Of a DNA stretch of 5,295 nucleotides, positions 1-3,996 are shown in pieces. This stretch comes from Deltaproteobacteria bacterium (GTDB lineage: Bacteria; Desulfobacterota; Syntrophia; Syntrophales; UBA5619), in NCBI GenBank assembly GCA_021372695.1, contig JAJFTY010000222.1:1-5295 (forward strand), in the 5' to 3' direction. Made by a program: the position numbers and the translations under genes. How positions within the stretch are numbered: the stretch's first letter is position 1; each line of letters opens with the position of its first letter. The notes below the pieces were generated by a model, which saw nothing but the letters and a program-made list of their open reading frames with translations, did no database searches and was not told the origin of the DNA.

Positions 1-324
1 ACCGGAAAGCAGGCCCTCGATCGATTCGCGCGGGTTGAGGGTGAGGAGGACGTCCGTCCCGCGGAGCAGAGGCGAGAGAAAGGCCGTGACGTCGGCCAGG
101 GATGGTGCGGACTGGAGCGACTCCCGGGAGACGCCGGAGGCGTGGTATTCGCGCTCCGTGGTCTTGCCGTAGCGGACCGGGGAGGAGAAGCGCTCCTCGG
201 GCCGGTCCGGCGCGATCACCGCCGCGGCGATCTCGTAGATCCGGTTGCCCCCGTCGTCGGCGAGGCCGGTGTGGACGAAGAGGCAGGCGATGTTCTGGGT
301 CTTCCCGTCGTAGGGTTGCAGCAT
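1..324 (-). CDS. N-terminus of a protein with a degenerate DnaQ/DEDD exonuclease-like domain (partial; possibly DinG-type helicase)
   Basis: The ATG is at 324-322 on the minus strand; the frame stays open for 108 codons to the window edge, so the C-terminus is missing. The order of elements matches the DnaQ/RNase T exonuclease fold. FVHTGL (16-21) sits where FDLETTGL is expected, NRIYEIAAAVI (27-37) matches the next strand, and ERFSSPV (44-50) matches the 'grvvdrFsslV' segment. SGVSRESLQSAPSLADV (63-79) matches the 'tGIt.e.l..AP...eV' helix, and LLTLNPRES (93-101) sits at the usual VAHNa.FD site. The Asp and Glu of the DxE motif and the His and Asp of the HN..FD motif are all replaced, so nuclease activity is unlikely. 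Such domains are known at the N-terminus of some DinG/Rad3-like helicases; that assignment is inference, since no helicase motif lies in the window. A weak AAGG lies upstream of the ATG, and a candidate promoter lies at 396-424. Confidence 0.6.
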   Translation of the reverse strand, partial: MLQPYDGKTQNIACLFVHTGLADDGGNRIYEIAAAVIAPDRPEERFSSPVRYGKTTEREYHASGVSRESLQSAPSLADVTAFLSPLLRGTDVLLTLNPRESIEGLLSG

Positions 325-395
325 GCCTTCACGCCTTTTCAAACAGGGGATACCGCGGGCTCGGGCTTGATTCCGCGCCGGCACTGCGACAGGGA

Positions 396-424
396 TTCAT
401 ATCGCGCCGAGGCCGATTTGGCAA
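396..424 (-). promoter_or_regulatory. candidate sigma70 promoter for the minus-strand gene at 1-324
   Basis: Read on the minus strand, TTGCCA (424-419, 5/6 to the -35 consensus) is followed after 17 bases by TATGAA (401-396, 4/6 to the -10 consensus). The expected start near 389 would give a leader of about 65 bases before the ATG at 324. This is a consensus match only. Confidence 0.4.
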
Positions 425-733
425 CGTATTTATGACTCGCCGCCCCGAGATTGTCCGCGGCGACCGGGAGGATAGACACAATTTCCCCTTGCTATCGCTC
501 CGGTTTTTCAGTATGGTCCTCGCCATACCCATCACAGAACCGCCAGGTATTACCGCTTCTTTGCTCCACGCTCGCTTTCGTTTATCGTTCCAAGGCCCTT
601 TGGGGGCCAGAGTTGATCCCGAACCATGGTGCGCAAGGCATGGACATACATGAGCCACCAGTGACAGCACTTTTTCCTGTGGTGAGTAAGTTGTTAAAAT
701 TGCCTTTGCATACTCTACTTCTTATTGAAAGCG
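425..733. other. gene-poor stretch, no assignable gene
   Basis: Open frames cross this stretch on both strands, including a plus frame from 451 and a minus frame from 670. Their translations are low in recognisable motifs and mutually overlapping, and the plus one runs into the synthetase gene in another frame. I read them as chance ORFs. Composition shifts from GC-rich at the left to AT-rich after about 660. A short hairpin-capable GGCCC/GGGCC pair (594-598 and 604-608) is present with no T tract. I see no tRNA, transposase or terminal inverted repeat. It may hold the left edge of the AT-rich islet or debris of an older gene. Confidence 0.45.
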
Positions 734-761
734 GTGACAACAATTGTAAAATATATATGAA
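734..761 (+). promoter_or_regulatory. candidate sigma70 promoter for the RelA/SpoT-type gene
   Basis: GTGACA (734-739, 5/6 to -35) is followed after a 16-base spacer by TATGAA (756-761, 4/6 to -10) in very AT-rich DNA. Transcription would start near 768, leaving a leader of about 39 bases. A weaker alternative is TTGCCT (700-705) with TATTGA (723-728). The spacer contains the left arm of the inverted repeat at 744-795. Confidence 0.4.
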
Positions 762-795
762 TTTAACTGTTCCGGCTATATCACTGATTTTACAA
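744..795. repeat. 9-bp perfect inverted repeat around the start of the synthetase transcript (operator-like)
   Basis: TTGTAAAAT (744-752) and ATTTTACAA (787-795) are exact reverse complements, separated by 34 bases. The left arm lies in the candidate promoter spacer; the right arm ends inside the Shine-Dalgarno AAGGA (794-798). If transcription starts near 768 only the right arm is in the RNA, which favours a pair of protein-binding half sites. If it starts further upstream, the arms could pair and mask the ribosome binding site. AT-rich sequence makes chance matches more likely. Confidence 0.35.
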
Positions 796-806
796 GGACG
801 GGTAGT

Positions 807-1877
807 ATGGATGAAAAACATCTATTGCAGGATTTTGATGAGCACGTTGGTCGCTACACTTCCTTCGTCGAAAAGCTTCGGACACTGATCATTGATCTTC
901 TCGGGCGTAGCATGGCAGTACATTCAGTCACATGCCGTGCCAAAGACCGCAAAAGTTTCTTAACGAAGGTAGAAAGAGCTAAGGGGCGCTATGAGGCAAT
1001 TGAAGATGTAACAGATATCGCTGGTGTGAGAATTATCACTTACTTTGCCGATGATGTTGATCGTGTAGCCGAAGTCATACGCGATGAGTTCGTTATAGAC
1101 GCAGATAATTCGGTAGATAAACGGGATTTACTTGATCCTGACCGTTTCGGTTATCTCTCACTTCACTACGTTGTAACTTTGAATCCAGCCCGCGTCTCAC
1201 TGGGAGAATATAGACGATACACGGGAATGAAGGCAGAAATCCAGATACGATCGATTTTGCAGCACGCATGGGCCGAGATTGAACATGATTTGGGATACAA
1301 GACTGTACTCGGAGTGCCGAAGGAAGTGAGGCGACAGTTCTCGCGACTTGCTGGTCTACTTGAAATTGCTGACAAGGAATTTACTTCTATCAGGCAAGAA
1401 CTTAATACCTATGAAACGAGACTTCCATCAAGGATTGAGCAAACACCGGAGGAGGTCCTCATTGACAAGTCCTCGTTCAAGGCATTTCTGATTGCCAGCA
1501 ATACGCTAAGATCGCTTGATCAGAAGATCGCCAAATTTGCCGGTGGAGGTATCTCTGAAATGAATGAGATATCTTACGAACACGACGTGGCCGCTCTTCA
1601 TGACGTCGGCCTGACAACGATAGCTCAGCTTGAATCGGCACTTTGCGAACGAGAAGAATTTATTTTGAAGTTTGCCCAGGATTGGCTTGAAGGAACCACT
1701 GCCGGTGTCGGCCAAGGGGTTTCCCTACTCTACCTAGGCTATGTTCTTCTCGGCGAAGCTGGTGATATTGGTAGAATAATTAAATACCTAGCAGATAACA
1801 ATATCGGTGGTAAGGACAGACATGCTGACACGGCGAAGCGGGTGTTGGAAACTTATGCGAAAATCAAAGAAGGCTGA
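807..1877 (+). CDS. RelA/SpoT-domain nucleotide pyrophosphokinase (GTP pyrophosphokinase family), stand-alone synthetase
   Basis: This 356-residue protein has the (p)ppGpp synthetase fold (RelA_SpoT, COG2357-like). It would transfer pyrophosphate from ATP to GDP/GTP or, as in toxSAS enzymes, possibly to another acceptor. Visible motifs are R44-x-K46 with S50 (ATP side), VTDIAGVRII (68-77, D70 a likely metal ligand), the G-loop FGYLSLHYVV (114-123), AEIQIRS (143-149, E144 the likely catalytic Glu), and HAWAEIEHDLGYK (153-165). There is no HD hydrolase domain before it and no TGS or ACT domain after it, so it cannot be a full-length Rel. Residues from about 200 to 356 form a mainly helical extension with no motif I can assign. 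Bacterial small alarmone synthetases are usually 200-260 residues, so this is a longer subfamily. The start is supported by AAGGA (794-798) eight bases upstream. Base composition is clearly AT-richer than the flanking genes, which suggests horizontal acquisition. A second ORF begins inside its 3' end at 1855. Confidence 0.88.
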   Translation: MDEKHLLQDFDEHVGRYTSFVEKLRTLIIDLLGRSMAVHSVTCRAKDRKSFLTKVERAKGRYEAIEDVTDIAGVRIITYFADDVDRVAEVIRDEFVIDADNSVDKRDLLDPDRFGYLSLHYVVTLNPARVSLGEYRRYTGMKAEIQIRSILQHAWAEIEHDLGYKTVLGVPKEVRRQFSRLAGLLEIADKEFTSIRQELNTYETRLPSRIEQTPEEVLIDKSSFKAFLIASNTLRSLDQKIAKFAGGGISEMNEISYEHDVAALHDVGLTTIAQLESALCEREEFILKFAQDWLEGTTAGVGQGVSLLYLGYVLLGEAGDIGRIIKYLADNNIGGKDRHADTAKRVLETYAKIKEG

Positions 1878-1983
1878 CAAACCGTGGCGCGATAGAATTC
1901 GGTTTGCAGCTGACTCTCATTCGCGTGAAATTGCTGCTGATGTTCACGTTCCTTTTGTACTGAGATCCATGACATGTCACTAA
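1855..1983 (+). CDS. small ORF overlapping the 3' end of the synthetase gene (42 aa, unrecognised)
   Basis: An ATG at 1855 opens a 42-residue frame ending at TAA 1981-1983; its first 23 bases overlap the synthetase 3' end. The peptide is basic at its N-terminus (MRKSKKADKPWRDRIRF) and has no membrane segment or motif I recognise. The GGAAA upstream is only a weak ribosome binding site, so translation would depend on coupling to termination at 1875-1877. The HTH fragment at 2059 is in the same reading frame, separated only by this TAA and 25 further sense codons. The two may therefore be pieces of one decayed gene. It could also be a chance ORF. Confidence 0.25.
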   Translation: MRKSKKADKPWRDRIRFAADSHSREIAADVHVPFVLRSMTCH

Positions 1984-2058
1984 ACAACTTATTGCTGGAC
2001 TTGTAGGTGCGCGTCAGATGGATCTGCCCTCACAGCTTTCCTTCTCCGGCGCGAACGG

Positions 2059-2232
2059 ATGAAATCCGGACACTCTCTTGCCGAAGTTGCGCGGAAACTG
2101 GGCGCGAAGTCCCTCAATACCTACGCTCGCTACGAGAAGGGTCGAACTGTTCCGACGGTTCCAAAGCTGAGTCAACTGCTTTCTGCGGTCGCATCGAGGA
2201 AAGACTTCGTTCTCTCGGAAAGTCAGGCCTGA
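2059..2232 (+). CDS. HTH protein fragment resembling the C-terminal domain of HicB-type antitoxins (probable remnant)
   Basis: From ATG 2059 the frame encodes 57 residues that read as a helix-turn-helix: SLAEVARKLG (6-15), then KSLNTYARYEKG (17-28), VPTVPKLSQLLSAV (31-44) and DFVLSES (49-55). I recall this combination, especially 'NaYARYEqGr..PTveKL..LL.AV', from the DNA-binding C-termini of HicB-family antitoxins, which repress their own operon and neutralise a HicA toxin. Similarity seems to start a few codons before the ATG (LLRRER), with no in-frame start upstream until the TAA at 1981. That suggests loss of the N-terminal HicB domain. No HicA-like ORF is visible. One detail argues for expression: a 14-codon ORF (ATG 2018, AGGTG at 2005-2009) ends at TGA 2060-2062, overlapping this ATG as ATGA. 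It is either a decayed antitoxin or a tiny coupled repressor. Confidence 0.5.
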   Translation: MKSGHSLAEVARKLGAKSLNTYARYEKGRTVPTVPKLSQLLSAVASRKDFVLSESQA

Positions 2233-2310
2233 AAAAGTGCCGGAGCGAACAAGTCCGTGTGGGAGGCTGCCGATGATTCGCGTCGATGATGATTTCGTCG
2301 GAGAAACGTT

Positions 2311-2676
2311 ATGCGTGCTGAAATCCGGAAAGCGAATGCAGTCCCGGAGGTCGAGACCCGGGAGCGCTGCCATATCCTGGAGGTGGCGAATGATACGGGC
2401 GACGGGACGGTCTCCATTGCCCGTGCGAGAGTTGAGCCCGGGGTGACCACGGCCCTGCACCGCTTGAGGGGCGTCTCCGAGAGGTACATCATCGTGGCCG
2501 GGGTCGGCCGGGTGGAGGTGGCCGGCCTGGACCCGACAGAAGTGGGGCCGGGCGATGTCGTCCGTATCCCGCCGGACACGCCGCAGCGGATCGCCAACAT
2601 CGGAACGACCGATCTTGTTTTCTATTGCGTCTGTACGCCGCCGTTCACGCCGGAATGCTACGAAGCGCTGGAATGA
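2311..2676 (+). CDS. small single-domain cupin protein
   Basis: This 121-residue protein is about one cupin_2 barrel long. Motif 1 is G44-x5-H50-x-L52 followed by E58-x6-G65 (ERYIIVAGVG). Motif 2 is G81-D-V-V-R-I-P87-x-D89-x2-Q92-x3-N96, followed by the strand DLVFYCVCTPPF (101-112). Two of the four usual metal ligands are changed (second His of motif 1 to Leu, His of motif 2 to Gln), leaving H50 and E58. I recall related short cupins with Gln at the second place, so this may be a subfamily trait and metal binding is uncertain. No substrate can be named. The start is set by stops in the same frame at 2287-2292 and a GGAG (2300-2303) seven bases before the ATG. It is GC-rich like the flanking backbone. 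It converges with the kinase gene across 125 bases that contain only weak inverted repeats (for example 2703-2708 with 2728-2733) and no T-tract terminator. Confidence 0.82.
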   Translation: MRAEIRKANAVPEVETRERCHILEVANDTGDGTVSIARARVEPGVTTALHRLRGVSERYIIVAGVGRVEVAGLDPTEVGPGDVVRIPPDTPQRIANIGTTDLVFYCVCTPPFTPECYEALE

Positions 2677-2801
2677 TCGGAGTGCGCAAACGGCCTGAAT
2701 CTCTCGGATAAGCCAATCTTTGCGATTTCCGAGGTCAATTCCTCGATCTCTGCTTCATTCCTTGCGGTTTCAGATCCCCATCGTGCAGCGCGATTCCGGC
2801 C

Positions 2802-3719
2802 TCAGCGGTTCAGCCGCTCGGCGAATTCATCCGGGGTGAAGCTGTATTCCTGGGTGCCGTAGGATTCGACGGCAAAGGAGGCGCAAACGCTCCCCATCCG
2901 GGCGCACTCCTCGATCTCCTTGCCCAGGACCAGGCCGCTGATCAAGCCGCCGCGGTAGGAGTCGCCGGCACCGGTCGGGTCGTCGACCTTCCGGGGCCGG
3001 GTCGGGATGATCCCGATGTCACCCTCCCGCGACGAAACCTGCGAGCCGTGCTCTCCCAGGGTGGTGATGATCGTCCCGGCGAGGCCCAGCAGGTCCGCCT
3101 TCCACAATCCGGTCTTGCTCATGATCAGGTCGAGCTCGTAGTCGTTCACGATCAGGATCCGGCATCCGTCGATGGCCCGGATGAGGTCCTCGGCATTCCA
3201 CATGGGCAGGGACTGGCCGGGGTCGAAGATGTAGTCGATCCCCCGGGCCTTGCACTCGGCCGGGTAGTTCGCCATGTCGTCCAGGTTTCCGGGCGAGATG
3301 ATCATCAGGGTCTCCGCCGGTTTCAGCTTGTCGAAGTCGAGCAGGGAAGAGTATTTCATCGCGCCGGGGTTGAAGCCGGTGATCTGGTTGTCGGCCAGGT
3401 CGGTCGTGATGTAGGCCCCGGCGGTGAATTCATCCTCGACGATCCGGATCCCCTCGGTGGTGATCCCGTTCTGGTTGAGCCAGCCGAAGTACCGCGCGTA
3501 ATCGAGGCCGATCGCGGAAGAGATGGTCGGCTTCTGGCCCATCAGGCTGAGCGAATAGGCGATGTTGCCGGCCGTACCGCCGAACTTCTCCTTCATGCCG
3601 TTCACCGTGAAGCAGACGTTCAGCGTGTGGATCTTTTCCGGCAGGATGTGGTCGGAAAAGTGGCCCGGGAAATCCATGATCCGGTCATAGGCGAGCGACC
3701 CGGAGACGATGATGTCCAT
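2802..3719 (-). CDS. PfkB-family carbohydrate/nucleoside kinase (ribokinase or adenosine kinase-like)
   Basis: The product of 305 residues has the usual length of a ribokinase-fold kinase, which phosphorylates a sugar or nucleoside hydroxyl with ATP in the cytoplasm. Motifs are VSGSLAYDRI (5-14) at the first strand, the glycine motif FGGTAGNIAYSL (46-57), NDYEL (192-196, the N-x-x-E metal/phosphate motif), TTLGEHGS (219-226), and the PfkB signature DPTGAGDSYRGG (247-258) with catalytic base D253. The substrate is not certain; deltaproteobacterial relatives that I recall are labelled adenosine kinase or simply carbohydrate kinase. A longer frame reaches 3887, but the start at 3719 is preferred. 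It begins right at the first beta strand and is preceded by GAGAGG (3732-3727) at seven bases. The promoter at 3768-3796 would also lie inside the longer version. It is transcribed away from the GRE gene. Confidence 0.9.
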   Translation of the reverse strand: MDIIVSGSLAYDRIMDFPGHFSDHILPEKIHTLNVCFTVNGMKEKFGGTAGNIAYSLSLMGQKPTISSAIGLDYARYFGWLNQNGITTEGIRIVEDEFTAGAYITTDLADNQITGFNPGAMKYSSLLDFDKLKPAETLMIISPGNLDDMANYPAECKARGIDYIFDPGQSLPMWNAEDLIRAIDGCRILIVNDYELDLIMSKTGLWKADLLGLAGTIITTLGEHGSQVSSREGDIGIIPTRPRKVDDPTGAGDSYRGGLISGLVLGKEIEECARMGSVCASFAVESYGTQEYSFTPDEFAERLNR

Positions 3720-3767
3720 GATGAAACCTCTCAAATCCGTTGATGAAACAATCCCAATCGATGGGAA

Positions 3768-3796
3768 GTTATAGGCAATAACGGCCGGGGTGTCAA
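3768..3796 (-). promoter_or_regulatory. strong sigma70 promoter for the PfkB-family kinase
   Basis: On the minus strand a perfect TTGACA (3796-3791) is followed after exactly 17 bases by TATAAC (3773-3768, 5/6). The predicted start near 3761 gives a leader of about 41 bases, and the Shine-Dalgarno lies at 3732-3727. The match supports the downstream start at 3719. Confidence 0.75.
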
Positions 3797-3895
3797 TCGA
3801 TTTCACCCCGTCGGGGAATGCGGCGGCACAACGAGCGCCGCGGCCTGGCGATAGCGGCCGGCGATTTCCGTAAAACAGGCTTGACACGCCGGCCG
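3782..3895. repeat. inverted pair of near-identical 15-bp promoter elements
   Basis: The minus-strand sequence 3796-3782 (TTGACACCCCGGCCG) and the plus-strand sequence 3881-3895 (TTGACACGCCGGCCG) agree at 14 of 15 positions. Each comprises a perfect -35 box plus the first nine spacer bases, including the palindrome CGGCCG. The arms are 84 bases apart and point away from each other, toward the kinase and GRE genes. A shared regulator is possible but unproven. Confidence 0.45.
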
Positions 3896-3908
3896 GGCTT
3901 GCTACTAT
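3881..3908 (+). promoter_or_regulatory. sigma70 promoter for the glycyl radical enzyme gene
   Basis: A perfect TTGACA (3881-3886) is followed after 16 bases by TACTAT (3903-3908, 4/6). Transcription should start near 3915, leaving a GC-rich leader of about 82 bases before the ATG at 3997. Confidence 0.65.
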
Positions 3909-3937
3909 CGCCGAAAGCGAGATTCCCCTTTCGCCAC

Positions 3938-3975
3938 GCCCGGCCTTCCGCCCTCAAACGGGGAGGGAGCCGGGT
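3938..3975 (+). promoter_or_regulatory. possible leader hairpin upstream of the GRE ribosome binding site
   Basis: GCCCGGC (3938-3944) can pair with GCCGGGT (3969-3975, one G-U), enclosing a loop that holds further C-rich and G-rich segments (CCGCCC and GGGGAGGG) able to extend it partly. It ends 11 bases before the Shine-Dalgarno run GGAGGAGGG (3987-3995). A second, tight quasi-palindrome (CTTCCGG-A-CCGGAGG, 3977-3991) overlaps that run. In GC-rich DNA such pairings are common, so a regulatory role is speculative. Confidence 0.25.
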
Positions 3976-3996
3976 GCTTCCGGACCGGAGGAGGGT

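Noticed and set aside
329..670. Minus-strand frame of 113 codons in the left gap.
   Set aside because: No motif is recognisable, and it would span the candidate promoter of the minus-strand gene at 1-324.
451..888. Plus-strand frame of 145 codons running into the synthetase start.
   Set aside because: It overlaps the well-supported synthetase by 82 bases in another frame, has no recognisable motif and no good ribosome binding site.
1924..1948. Inverted repeat CGTGAA/TTCACG followed by TTCCTTTT, considered as a terminator after the synthetase.
   Set aside because: Only six pairs with a 13-base loop and an interrupted T run; too weak to call a Rho-independent terminator.
2703..2745. Short inverted repeats between the convergent cupin and kinase genes, considered as a bidirectional terminator.
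   Set aside because: Stems are five or six pairs, and no T tract follows on either strand.
3048..3743. Plus-strand open frame of 231 codons opposite the kinase gene.
   Set aside because: Composition is that of an antisense shadow; the minus strand encodes complete PfkB motifs in the same interval.
3720..3887. Upstream extension of the kinase to a start at 3887.
   Set aside because: The added residues precede the first beta strand of the fold and cover a near-perfect promoter; the start at 3719 has its own Shine-Dalgarno.
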